Part shown: one piece after another, positions 56,425 to 64,000 of the stretch
How positions within the stretch are numbered: position 1 is the stretch's first letter
How the letters are laid out: every line of letters starts with the position of its first letter
Assembly (NCBI GenBank): GCA_947495035.1
Contig: CANLXI010000024.1
Location: 44,190-108,189 of the forward strand
Length of the DNA stretch: 64,000 nt
Reading direction: 5' to 3'
Source of the DNA: an uncultured Granulosicoccus sp.
Lineage (GTDB): Bacteria; Pseudomonadota; Gammaproteobacteria; Granulosicoccales; Granulosicoccaceae
Made by a program: the position numbers and the translations under genes
The notes under the pieces: generated by a model
What the model saw: the letters and a program-made list of their open reading frames with translations, nothing else
The model's database searches: none
Told to the model about the DNA's origin: nothing

Positions 56425-57666
56425 ATGAAAATTCGACAAGCTGATATTCCTGCTACACGCTTGGCTTCCGCTGCATCCGCCAGGCTACTGCTTCTGGCAC
56501 TGAGTGCCACAATGATCAGCGCCTGTACTTCCGACAGTGATCCCGTGGTGGAACAGGAAACGCCAGCAGGTGATGCCGGTGCTGATGGCGATGACAGTGG
56601 AGGAGTCGACGCCGATACCGGTACGACAACATTGACTCTGGATGCCAGTGCGGGTGGATTTGGTGCGGCGGAGGATGATGCGGCGAACAAATGGGCCTAT
56701 CTGGATCTGGATAGTGGGCAGATTCTCGAATTGACAGACGCCGAAGCCAGTTTGTCAACGCAATGGGACGTTGCTCTGAAGCGCGTTGATGTACGAACCA
56801 ATGGCGGTGCTTCCGGTCCGGGAACGGTGACTGCTGCGCTGGCCGATGCACAGTTGCGTTTCTACGATGAAGAAGGCGAAGCCGATCTGGCGGTTTTCAG
56901 CGCTGCGACTGCAGACAGTGAGTTGCCGGCGCTGCAACGCTCCATCGACTCATCTCTGCTGACGTTTGAAGCTGACAGTGATGTGGCTGCCATCGATGGA
57001 AGTGGCATTGACGAGGAGGCGAGCTGGTGGTTGTACAACCCTGCCGATCATACGGTGAATCCCAATGACAATGCCTGGTATGTAGTCAGAGGCGCCGATG
57101 GTCAGAGCTTCGCAAGACTGCATGTCACCGATATCGATCAGTCAGCTCAGCAGATCAGCATCGAGATGTTCATTCAGAACAGCGGTGAGAATGCTTTTGC
57201 CGCCTCGCCGGTTGTCTGGACCGCAAGTATCGGCGGTGAGGGGGGAAGTGTCTGTTACGACTTCGAACAGATGGTGGAAGTGGATTGCAATGCTCAGGCC
57301 GAAGCCTGGGACCTGCAGTTCGAAATCACCGCTGGAGATCGCAGCTGGAATGCCTGGGTCAATGGCGGGGAAGTCCGGGGTAGTGGTACCGAAGGGGCGG
57401 CCTTCGGCCCGATTGCCACCGAATCCATTGCAGACTTCAATTCGTCGGCAGCGGTTCCCACCTGGTTCGAGGACGTGTCCGGCGGAGTGTTCAGCAACAG
57501 CAGCTGGTATGCCTACAACCTGGATGGCAATCATCGTATCTGGCCGAACTATCGGGTTTATGCCGTAGATACCGGAGAGGGAATCTACAAGTTGCAACTG
57601 TTGAGTTACTACGATGAAGCGGGTACCAGTGGCATCGTCACGTTGCGTTACGCAACGGTTGAATGA
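56425..57666 (+). CDS. HmuY-family heme-binding lipoprotein with two HmuY modules
   Basis: Lipoprotein of 413 residues; the lipobox MISAC gives Cys34, then an acidic Gly-rich linker. Module 1 (about 70-245) has KWAYLDLDSGQ, then WDVALKRVDVRTNGGASGPGTV and WWLYNPADHTVNPNDNAWYVVRGADGQSFARLHV. Module 2 (about 246-413) repeats the order: WDLQFEI, WVNGGEVRGSG, then SWYAYNLDGNHRIWPNYRVYAVDTG and a KLQLLSYYD strand. HmuY of Porphyromonas is a single module of about 216 residues, so this is about double length. It lies 36 nt after the receptor. Confidence 0.78.
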   Translation: MKIRQADIPATRLASAASARLLLLALSATMISACTSDSDPVVEQETPAGDAGADGDDSGGVDADTGTTTLTLDASAGGFGAAEDDAANKWAYLDLDSGQILELTDAEASLSTQWDVALKRVDVRTNGGASGPGTVTAALADAQLRFYDEEGEADLAVFSAATADSELPALQRSIDSSLLTFEADSDVAAIDGSGIDEEASWWLYNPADHTVNPNDNAWYVVRGADGQSFARLHVTDIDQSAQQISIEMFIQNSGENAFAASPVVWTASIGGEGGSVCYDFEQMVEVDCNAQAEAWDLQFEITAGDRSWNAWVNGGEVRGSGTEGAAFGPIATESIADFNSSAAVPTWFEDVSGGVFSNSSWYAYNLDGNHRIWPNYRVYAVDTGEGIYKLQLLSYYDEAGTSGIVTLRYATVE

Positions 57667-57695
57667 TAGAGAGGCGAATCCATGGAGATGATGTC

Positions 57696-58268
57696 ATGAG
57701 CTACCTGGAGAGTGATCTGAGTGCCGTGCGTCGAGACTGCGACGACTTCCGTAGCCGCTGCCAGAGTGTTCAGCTGGCAGTGTCGCGTGAAACCGAAGAG
57801 CTGGATCTTGGCAGTTCACCGTTCATTCAGCTGGATGAAGACTTCCATGTCTATCTGAATCAGGGAATGGCAGGGGGAGGCAGTCAGTTGGGTGACGGTC
57901 AGGTCAATCTGATGTTCCTCGAAGATGAGATTCATTGCCCGCAGACATTCTCTCGTCGGCAATTGAGTATCCGGGGGAATGCCACAACCGTGCCGCGAGG
58001 CTATCAATACACACGCATCATGGTGGCATTTCAGGATCGCCTGGGGTCCTTCATGGATATCGTGCGACTCAGGCCGGATTCTCGTCTGGTCCGCATCAAG
58101 CCTCTGGCAGGGCGGTACATCAACGAGCTTTCTCAGGTGTTCACCTTCAAGGGCTACCGACTGGACTCATTGCAGGAAGAAGCCACAGCGACGGCGGCAT
58201 CCTCGCTCCGGGAACCTGTACTTGGCAGAGAGTCGCCGAGGGGTCAGGCGCTGGCAGGTGATGCCTGA
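57696..58268 (+). CDS. HugZ/HutZ-like heme-degrading protein
   Basis: Cytoplasmic split-barrel protein of about 190 residues of the pyridoxamine-phosphate-oxidase-like fold. The pattern SPFIQLDEDFHVYLNQ, then VNLMFLEDEIHCPQTFSRRQLSIRGNATTVPR resembles HugZ, which cleaves heme. The C-terminal region (RLVRIKPLAGRYINELSQVFTFKG) is shorter than in HugZ and the distal ligand residues are not certain. A GGAG site supports start 57696; ATG 57663 overlapping the HmuY stop is possible. Its TGA overlaps the hmuT ATG. Confidence 0.68.
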   Translation: MSYLESDLSAVRRDCDDFRSRCQSVQLAVSRETEELDLGSSPFIQLDEDFHVYLNQGMAGGGSQLGDGQVNLMFLEDEIHCPQTFSRRQLSIRGNATTVPRGYQYTRIMVAFQDRLGSFMDIVRLRPDSRLVRIKPLAGRYINELSQVFTFKGYRLDSLQEEATATAASSLREPVLGRESPRGQALAGDA

Positions 58269-59149
58269 TGGTGCGTATGGTCAGGTTACTGCGGAGCATT
58301 CTGCTGCTGGTCTCATCGCTGACGCTCACGCATACCGCCGCGGCACAGGCGGATGAGGGTTCTCCACGGTTGGTGTCTGTCGCGGGGTCACTGACGGAAA
58401 TTCTCCATGCGCTGGATCTGCAGAATCTGCTCGTCGGTGTGGATACCACCAGTCAATGGCCACCAGCAGCGGCCGAGTTGCCGCAGGTGGGGTATCAGCG
58501 AGCCTTGTCGGCCGAGGGTATTCTGTCCTTGTCGCCCGATACCGTGCTGGCTACTGCCGATGCCGGGCCTCCGGAGGTACTGCAACAGTTGCTGGATGCT
58601 GGTGTCCGGATCGAGCAGTTCTCGCGCGACTACACGATAGAGGGTTTGTACGAGCGCATTCGTGCCATCGCGCGCGCTCATGAACGAATATCCGAGGCTG
58701 AACAGTTGATTGCATCCATACAGGATGAGCTGGACGCCGTTGCGCAGCTGGTGCAAGGGCGCACGGCACCGCGCGTGATGTTTCTGCTGGGAGTGGATGC
58801 CGGTTCCTCGATGGCTGCAGGCAACGGTACATCGGCCGACGCCATGATTGCATTATCCGGCGCGTTGAATGCCATGTCGGACCATGATGGATACAAACTG
58901 GTCAATGCAGAATCAATCATCGAGGCCGCACCTGAATTCATTCTGGTGGTGCAGCATGATACGGACAGGAATCGTGAAGCCACTCAGCAGTCAGTGTTGG
59001 CCCTGCCGGGTGTGGCTCTGACGCCAGCTGGCAGACATTCGCGCATACTGGTGCTGGATGCCTTGCGTTTTCTCGGTTTTGGTCCGCGTACCGGTCAGGC
59101 GCTGCAGGATCTGGCCAGTCAGCTGTTTCCGATTCCTGGCGCACAATGA
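58268..59149 (+). CDS. hmuT: Heme ABC transporter periplasmic binding protein
   Basis: Class III (helical-backbone) solute receptor, 293 residues with signal peptide (cleavage near AAA-QA). LVSVAGSLTEILHALDLQNLLVGVDTTSQWP is the HmuT/PhuT start, and the SRDYTIEGL region is in the place of the heme-contact loop. It collects heme in the periplasm and delivers it to HmuUV. Translationally coupled at both ends (TGATG and ATGA overlaps). Confidence 0.88.
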   Translation: MVRMVRLLRSILLLVSSLTLTHTAAAQADEGSPRLVSVAGSLTEILHALDLQNLLVGVDTTSQWPPAAAELPQVGYQRALSAEGILSLSPDTVLATADAGPPEVLQQLLDAGVRIEQFSRDYTIEGLYERIRAIARAHERISEAEQLIASIQDELDAVAQLVQGRTAPRVMFLLGVDAGSSMAAGNGTSADAMIALSGALNAMSDHDGYKLVNAESIIEAAPEFILVVQHDTDRNREATQQSVLALPGVALTPAGRHSRILVLDALRFLGFGPRTGQALQDLASQLFPIPGAQ

Positions 59150-60303
59150 GCGACATCCCGCTCAAGAATCTGTTGCGTGAACGAGCTTGCCCGGATAACG
59201 GACCCCGGAGCTCTCGCTGGCCAATGCTTCGCCTGATAGTCGACCGGAGCAGCTGGAATCTGGCGAACAGACGCTATCTGGTGCTACCGTTGCTGTGTTT
59301 GCTGCTGCTGGCAAGTGCAATATCGGCACTGGCCATCGGTGCCGTGCAGGTAGCTGTTGGTGATGTGCTCGGTATCCTGTTGCAGATTCCGGGACTGAAT
59401 GGCTCGGCTGAGTACTCCAGTACCCACGTGGCTGTCGTGCAGAGCATTCGCCTGCCGCGTGTGCTCATGGGTGTGCTGGTGGGGGCCAGTCTTGCCATGT
59501 GTGGAGCAGCCTTGCAGGGTCTGTTTCGCAACCCTCTGGCCGATCCTGCTCTGGTGGGGGTATCCAGCGGTGCAGCTCTGGGTGCTGTCAGTGTCATTGT
59601 TCTCAGCGGCAGCGTGTTGCAGGGACTGGCTCGGTTCGCAGGGGCCTGGCTACTGCCATTGGCCGCATTCGTCGGGGGTGTCTGCGTTACCTTGCTGGTC
59701 TATCGTCTGGCTCATCGTGGTGGTCGGACTGCCGTGACCACCCTGTTGCTGGCAGGAATAGCCGTGGGGTCGCTGAGTTCGGCCGTTACTGGCTTGCTGA
59801 CTTACATGGCTGATGACTTTCAGTTGCGAACGCTCACCTTCTGGAGCATGGGCAGTCTGGGCGGCGCTACCTGGTCAAAACTGGGTGCTGCATCCATACT
59901 GATGCTGCTTGCGCTTGTCCTCATCCCGACACAGGCTCGTGCCCTGAATGCGTTGTTGCTGGGTGAATCCGAAGCCATGCACCTTGGCTTTGACCTGGAG
60001 CGTGTCAAGCGGTGTCTGATCCTGCTGATTGCACTGGCGGTGGGAGCCGCCGTATCGGTGTCCGGCATCATCGGTTTCGTCGGTCTGGTTACACCGCATC
60101 TGATACGTCTGGCAGTCGGCCCTGACCATCGATTGTTGCTGCCGGCCTCCGCATTGCTTGGTGCCTCACTGCTGGTTCTGGCAGATCTGTTTGCTCGAAC
60201 CATCGTCGCGCCCAGTGAACTGCCGATCGGCATTGTCACTGCATTGGTCGGTGGCCCGTTTTTCCTGTGGCTGCTGGTTCGTCTGCGTGGGTTATCGACA
60301 TGA
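59146..60303 (+). CDS. hmuU: Heme ABC transporter permease (FecCD family)
   Basis: Inner-membrane permease, 385 residues, about ten helices. GASLAMCGAALQGLFRNPLADPALVGVSSGAALGA and the cytoplasmic coupling loop region RGGRTAVTTLLLAGIAVGSL are FecCD signatures, ending with PIGIVTALVGGPFFLWLL. It has an N-terminal tail of about 40 residues before the first helix, longer than usual. ATGA overlap with hmuT and with hmuV. Confidence 0.93.
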   Translation: MSDIPLKNLLRERACPDNGPRSSRWPMLRLIVDRSSWNLANRRYLVLPLLCLLLLASAISALAIGAVQVAVGDVLGILLQIPGLNGSAEYSSTHVAVVQSIRLPRVLMGVLVGASLAMCGAALQGLFRNPLADPALVGVSSGAALGAVSVIVLSGSVLQGLARFAGAWLLPLAAFVGGVCVTLLVYRLAHRGGRTAVTTLLLAGIAVGSLSSAVTGLLTYMADDFQLRTLTFWSMGSLGGATWSKLGAASILMLLALVLIPTQARALNALLLGESEAMHLGFDLERVKRCLILLIALAVGAAVSVSGIIGFVGLVTPHLIRLAVGPDHRLLLPASALLGASLLVLADLFARTIVAPSELPIGIVTALVGGPFFLWLLVRLRGLST

Positions 60304-61088
60304 TGTCTCTGGAGCAAGCCTGTCTGCAAGGACGTCAAGGCTGGCGGGTCGACCACGTGTCACTGCAGCTGTACCCGGGTGAGGTTCTGGCATTGCTGGG
60401 GCCCAATGGAGCTGGCAAGAGTTCCATTCTGAAGCTGATGTCGGGAGAGGTTGCCTGTGACTCGGGTTGCTGCCTGCTGGCAGGCCAGGACATGAGCAGC
60501 ATGAGCCCTCTGGCGCTGGCTCGCCGGCGAGCTGTACTGCCTCAGCAAAGCGAGCTGGCTTTCGGTTTCCAGGTGCACGAGGTGGTGATGATGGGCCGCA
60601 GTGTTCATCGGGGATGCGGACACCGACTCGATCAGGAGGTTGTGGACTGGGCCATGCTGAAAACCGGTGTCTCCGATCTGGCAGAACAGGATTACCTGAG
60701 TCTGTCCGGAGGGGAGCGTCAGCGTGTTCATCTGGCCAGAGTGCTGGCGCAGATCGGCCCGGATGCGAGAGGCTCGACGTCAAGTGCGTTTCTGTTGCTC
60801 GATGAACCGACTGCCGCACTGGACCTTGCCCATCAGCATCAGGTGTTGAGCCTGGCCAGACAGCTGGCTTCCGAGATGAGGATCGGTGTACTCACGATAC
60901 TTCACGATCTGAATCTGGCTGCACTGTACGCCAACCGCATTGCGCTCATGAAGCAAGGCCGGGTAGTGGGGGTCGGCCTGCCGCAGGAAATCCTCACCCC
61001 ACAACGCATCCAGCAGGTGTTTGACACGAAGGCCAGTGTCATGGCGCATCCGCATCGCCCGCGGAAAACTCTGGTTGTTACCGGGTGA
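60300..61088 (+). CDS. hmuV: Heme ABC transporter ATP-binding protein
   Basis: ATPase of the heme importer, 262 residues. Walker A GPNGAGKSS, Q-loop PQQSEL, signature LSGGERQR, Walker B AFLLLDEPTAALD and the switch His in ILHDLN are all present. The start ATG at 60300 overlaps the hmuU stop. It ends the heme operon and faces the fpr gene. Confidence 0.94.
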   Translation: MMSLEQACLQGRQGWRVDHVSLQLYPGEVLALLGPNGAGKSSILKLMSGEVACDSGCCLLAGQDMSSMSPLALARRRAVLPQQSELAFGFQVHEVVMMGRSVHRGCGHRLDQEVVDWAMLKTGVSDLAEQDYLSLSGGERQRVHLARVLAQIGPDARGSTSSAFLLLDEPTAALDLAHQHQVLSLARQLASEMRIGVLTILHDLNLAALYANRIALMKQGRVVGVGLPQEILTPQRIQQVFDTKASVMAHPHRPRKTLVVTG

Positions 61089-61100
61089 TGATGCACTGTC

Positions 61101-61120
61101 GCTCGAGGTTCTGGTCGAGC
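61101..61120. terminator. Weak hairpin between convergent hmuV and fpr
   Basis: GCTCGA and TCGAGC arms with an 8-nt loop, nested within TGATGAT / ATCATCA arms (61086-61130). There is no T tract, so its role as a bidirectional terminator is uncertain. Confidence 0.3.
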
Positions 61121-61188
61121 GGAATCATCATGGCCCAGGCCTCGGCGACACTTGTTCTATCGCCGTGTGTACCTGGGCCGCCAGTCCA

Positions 61189-62049
61189 TCAGCGATCCAC
61201 GAAGGCGCGTTCGAAGACGTAGTCGCCAGGTTCGCCGCGTGATGGCGAGGCGGAGAATCCGCGGCTATCGAGCAGTTCTCGCAGATCGGCGAGCATCGCA
61301 GGCCCTCCACAGATCATGAAACGATCATTTTCGGGATCGATGGTTGGCTGGTTGACGCTGCGCTCCAGTTCTCCGTCGCCAAACAGTGTCGTGATGCGGC
61401 CACGTCGATCAAACTCCTCACGTGACACTACCGGCGCGTAGATCAGCTGGTTCTTGACGTAGTCGCCCAGGTACTCATGATCCGGCAGTTCCAGACCAAT
61501 GGCATCCCGATAGGCAAGATCCTTGACATGGCGTACACCGTGAACCAGCACGACCTTGTCAAAAGCCTCATACGTCTCGGGGTCCTTGATCACGGAAAGA
61601 AAGGGGGCGAGCCCGGTGCCGGTGCCCAGCAACCACAGCGTACGACCCGGCTTCAGGTCATCGATGATCAATGTGCCAACGGGTTTGCGACCGATGTGGA
61701 CATAATCGCCCACTTCGATATGTTGCAGGCGTGAAGTCAGCGCACCGTTCTGGACCTTGATGCTGAAGAATTCCAGCTCCTCTTCCCAGTTGGCACTGGC
61801 GATGGAATAGGCACGGCGCAGCAGCTTGCCCTCGTTCTCGAGTCCGACCATGACGAACTGACCGTTCAGAAAACGCAGGCTGGAATCACGGGTGGTGCGA
61901 AAACTGAAGTATGTGTCCGTCCAGTGATGGACTGACAGGACACGTTCCTGCTCGTCGGTACAGGACAGGCGTTGGCCGTGTGGAACCGATGATGGGGGGG
62001 TATCGACTAGCTGGAGTGTATCCAGGCCTTCCAGGTGTTCAGTTGTCAT
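61189..62049 (-). CDS. fpr: Ferredoxin--NADP(+) reductase
   Basis: Flavoenzyme of about 286 residues that moves electrons between NADPH and ferredoxin/flavodoxin. RRAYSIASA (FAD), GTGTGLAPFLSVI and MICGGPAMLADL (NADP) are present, and the C-terminal YVFERAFVDR is typical of the bacterial Fpr subclass. A TTG at 62073 overlapping the upstream stop is an alternative start. It is transcribed with the unknown protein behind a Fur box; Fpr can feed heme oxygenase and iron-release reactions. Confidence 0.92.
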   Translation of the reverse strand: MTTEHLEGLDTLQLVDTPPSSVPHGQRLSCTDEQERVLSVHHWTDTYFSFRTTRDSSLRFLNGQFVMVGLENEGKLLRRAYSIASANWEEELEFFSIKVQNGALTSRLQHIEVGDYVHIGRKPVGTLIIDDLKPGRTLWLLGTGTGLAPFLSVIKDPETYEAFDKVVLVHGVRHVKDLAYRDAIGLELPDHEYLGDYVKNQLIYAPVVSREEFDRRGRITTLFGDGELERSVNQPTIDPENDRFMICGGPAMLADLRELLDSRGFSASPSRGEPGDYVFERAFVDR

Positions 62050-62069
62050 GGTCAGTAGGTTCGGGCACT

Positions 62070-63131
62070 TCAATGGATACTGCGTTCAGCCTGGTCCTTT
62101 CGATCGTGGTCGAACAGAATCTGGCGTTGCACAAGCCCTGCAAAGTCCCATTGTCGTGAAGGTAGAGAAAAATCGTGTTCGAAAGATATGTTGCGGTTTT
62201 CGGAGACCTGAGCGAGGACACCTTGTACGGACGTCTCCGGCAGCCAATGGTTCAGATGTTCGACGGATTCACCCGGTCGACCATGGCCGAAGGCAGCCAG
62301 TGTCGCCAACAGGCGTGCTTCGTCCGGTGACACTTCCTCGCCGCAAAGGCATCGCACATCGAATTGTCGGGTGGCATGGTACGCAGTCCGGTGAAGTATG
62401 TCATGGATGGTAGTGACTAATCCCTCCAAGCCAAGACAGGCTCCGAGGCTGTGCACTGCAACCAGGCTGTTGAGGCGTAGAGAAATGCACTTTACCCAGA
62501 CTCGCGCCACGTTGACGACAAGAAGCTCTCCCGGGCTCAGATCTGCGCATTGCAACACGGAATTGTGACGCATATCACTCTTGTCGTGTTGCAGCTTGAG
62601 TCTGGCAGGGCTTGGGACCAGTGCATATGCACCATGGTGACGAAAGAGGGCAGAGTGACCAATGGCGTCGATGGATTGCAGGAATTGTCGACTGGCATGC
62701 GGATTCATCAGCCATTGCAGTCTGGCCATCGCTGTGGAATGGCGGCCACGCAGCTGCTGTGAAGCGGCGTCGATCAGAAGCTGCTCATCATTGGAGAGTC
62801 TCGCAGAGCCTGCTTCCATAACGTCGAACGGCGACCTTGTACCTGTCAGCGCGATGGACGCGGCCTGATTGATCGCCTCGATGGATTGTCTTCGCGCGCT
62901 GGATGAGTCCAGAATGCGGCCCAGAGAGTCCAGCAGACAGCGGTCGAGATCGGAGATTTCCTGACGCTCTCCACTCAATCGCAGAACAGCCAGCAGAAGC
63001 CTCGCCGGCAAAGCATAGGAGGACACGGAGTGCTGGCGTAGTCGCAGCAGCTCCGAGCCAGCGTTATGAGTACCTTTCCTGAATATCCGGGCACTGGAAT
63101 CCTGAGGCGCTGAATCGGGTTGTGACTGCAT
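62070..63131 (-). CDS. Unrecognised Fur-regulated protein
   Basis: Protein of 353 residues, family unknown to me. No signal peptide or membrane helix; mostly helical with many Leu, Arg, Ser, His. A CxC element occurs near residue 268 (VRCLCGEEVSPDEARLLA). It begins just downstream of a strong Fur-type promoter and ends next to fpr (the TTG alternative start overlaps), so it should be made under iron starvation. A cytosolic role in iron or heme handling is inference from context only. Confidence 0.6.
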   Translation of the reverse strand: MQSQPDSAPQDSSARIFRKGTHNAGSELLRLRQHSVSSYALPARLLLAVLRLSGERQEISDLDRCLLDSLGRILDSSSARRQSIEAINQAASIALTGTRSPFDVMEAGSARLSNDEQLLIDAASQQLRGRHSTAMARLQWLMNPHASRQFLQSIDAIGHSALFRHHGAYALVPSPARLKLQHDKSDMRHNSVLQCADLSPGELLVVNVARVWVKCISLRLNSLVAVHSLGACLGLEGLVTTIHDILHRTAYHATRQFDVRCLCGEEVSPDEARLLATLAAFGHGRPGESVEHLNHWLPETSVQGVLAQVSENRNISFEHDFSLPSRQWDFAGLVQRQILFDHDRKDQAERSIH

Positions 63132-63159
63132 GAACTGGGGTTGGCAACTTGATAAGAAC

Positions 63160-63178
63160 GATAATGATAATCATTCTT
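63160..63178. promoter_or_regulatory. Fur box upstream of the unknown gene and fpr
   Basis: GATAATGATAATCATTCTT matches the 19-bp Fur consensus GATAATGATAATCATTATC at 17 of 19 positions. It overlaps the -10 of the minus-strand promoter. Confidence 0.88.
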
Positions 63179-63192
63179 GTTAAATTTGTACA
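63164..63192 (-). promoter_or_regulatory. Sigma-70 promoter for the unknown gene and fpr
   Basis: On the minus strand TGTACA (63187-63192) and TATCAT (63164-63169) are 17 nt apart; the ATG lies 33 nt downstream of the -10. Confidence 0.55.
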
Positions 63193-63272
63193 GAAAGCCA
63201 GCGGAAACAGTAAGAGCAGTGTTACGCGTTTGTCAGCGCTGCATGGGAACGGTGAGGTCTTGGATTTGATGA

Positions 63273-63425
63273 GATGGGATGGGATGGGATGGGATGCGGT
63301 TCGGTTCGGTTCGGTTCGGTTCGGTTCGGTTCGGTTCGGTTCGGTGAGGTGGGGTGAGGTGAGGTGAGGTGAGGTGAGGTGAGGCGAGATTCGGCGCGAT
63401 TCGGCGAGATTCGGCGAGATTCGGC
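63273..63425. repeat. Run of pentanucleotide arrays
   Basis: Successive arrays: GATGG (about 5 copies, 63273-63297), GGTTC (about 9.6 copies, 63298-63345), GAGGT (8 copies, two imperfect, 63346-63385) and the decamer GAGATTCGGC (4 copies, 63386-63425). From 63301 to 63425 they share one 5-nt register. The run lies between the tonB stop and the Fur-type promoter, outside genes. Confidence 0.95.
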
Positions 63426-63487
63426 GCTGGGTTCGACACAAGTGAAACGCATGTTGCCGATTGTTCTGGCGCGGTTGTTCGCGGGGT

Positions 63488-64000
<513 letters not shown>

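Noticed and set aside
63149..63452. Frames encoding Thr-Glu-Pro-Asn-Arg or similar repeats across the pentamer arrays
   Set aside because: Pentamer repeats keep several frames open by chance; there is no start context or domain.

Overview
This window reads as chromosome of a gammaproteobacterium, probably marine and roughly 55-60% GC by eye. The housekeeping set supports this: TamB, PrmB, HtpX, a K34-type EF-P with EpmA, ParC and GyrA with E. coli-like active sites, and a gyrA-serC-pheA-tyrA run. Two TRAP transporters, a davBA lysine catabolism pair and several TonB receptors suggest a metabolically versatile heterotroph. A Granulosicoccus-like organism is my guess only; nothing in the window fixes the genus. 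No rRNA, tRNA, CRISPR array, phage or insertion sequence was recognised.

Layout. 1-6.5 kb: 3' part of tamB, a CHASE histidine kinase, and a PlsB-like acyltransferase on the minus strand. 6.7-9.7 kb: TRAP transporter 1 (minus strand, order P-terminator-Q-M). 10.4-19.2 kb: VOC protein, pgi, parC, htpX, efp, epmA, an HExxH protein overlapping epmA, and convergent psd. 19.3-28.1 kb: SCO1, prmB, a small outer-membrane protein, an LLM/SDR oxidoreductase pair, lipoproteins, an SLT lytic enzyme, MGMT, a HlyU-like gene and an unusual subtilase fused to a second HExxH domain. 28.2-34.8 kb: HDOD signalling protein, then davB-davA-SDR and a squalene-synthase-like gene with ubiG (all minus). 35-40.9 kb: gyrA-serC-pheA-tyrA. 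41.2-45.7 kb: FCD/GntR regulator and TRAP transporter 2.

46-64 kb is an iron and heme acquisition island. An exbB-exbD-exbD-tonB operon behind a promoter with an overlapping Fur box leads into a catecholate-type receptor, an alpha-hydroxy-acid oxidase and piuC. A second Fur-type promoter drives a heme-uptake operon: TonB receptor, lipoprotein with two apparent HmuY modules, HugZ-like heme-degrading protein, and HmuT, HmuU and HmuV. Convergent to it, a third Fur-type promoter drives an unrecognised 353-residue protein and a ferredoxin-NADP reductase. A second tonB, cut by the window edge, closes the island. Heme would bind the surface lipoprotein and receptor, cross the outer membrane with TonB/ExbBD energy, pass through HmuTUV and be opened by the HugZ-like protein; Fpr is a plausible electron donor.

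The sequence is rich in simple repeats: a heptamer array at 29.46 kb, hexamer-derived Glu-Pro tracts in both tonB genes, and about 150 nt of pentamer arrays at 63.3 kb.
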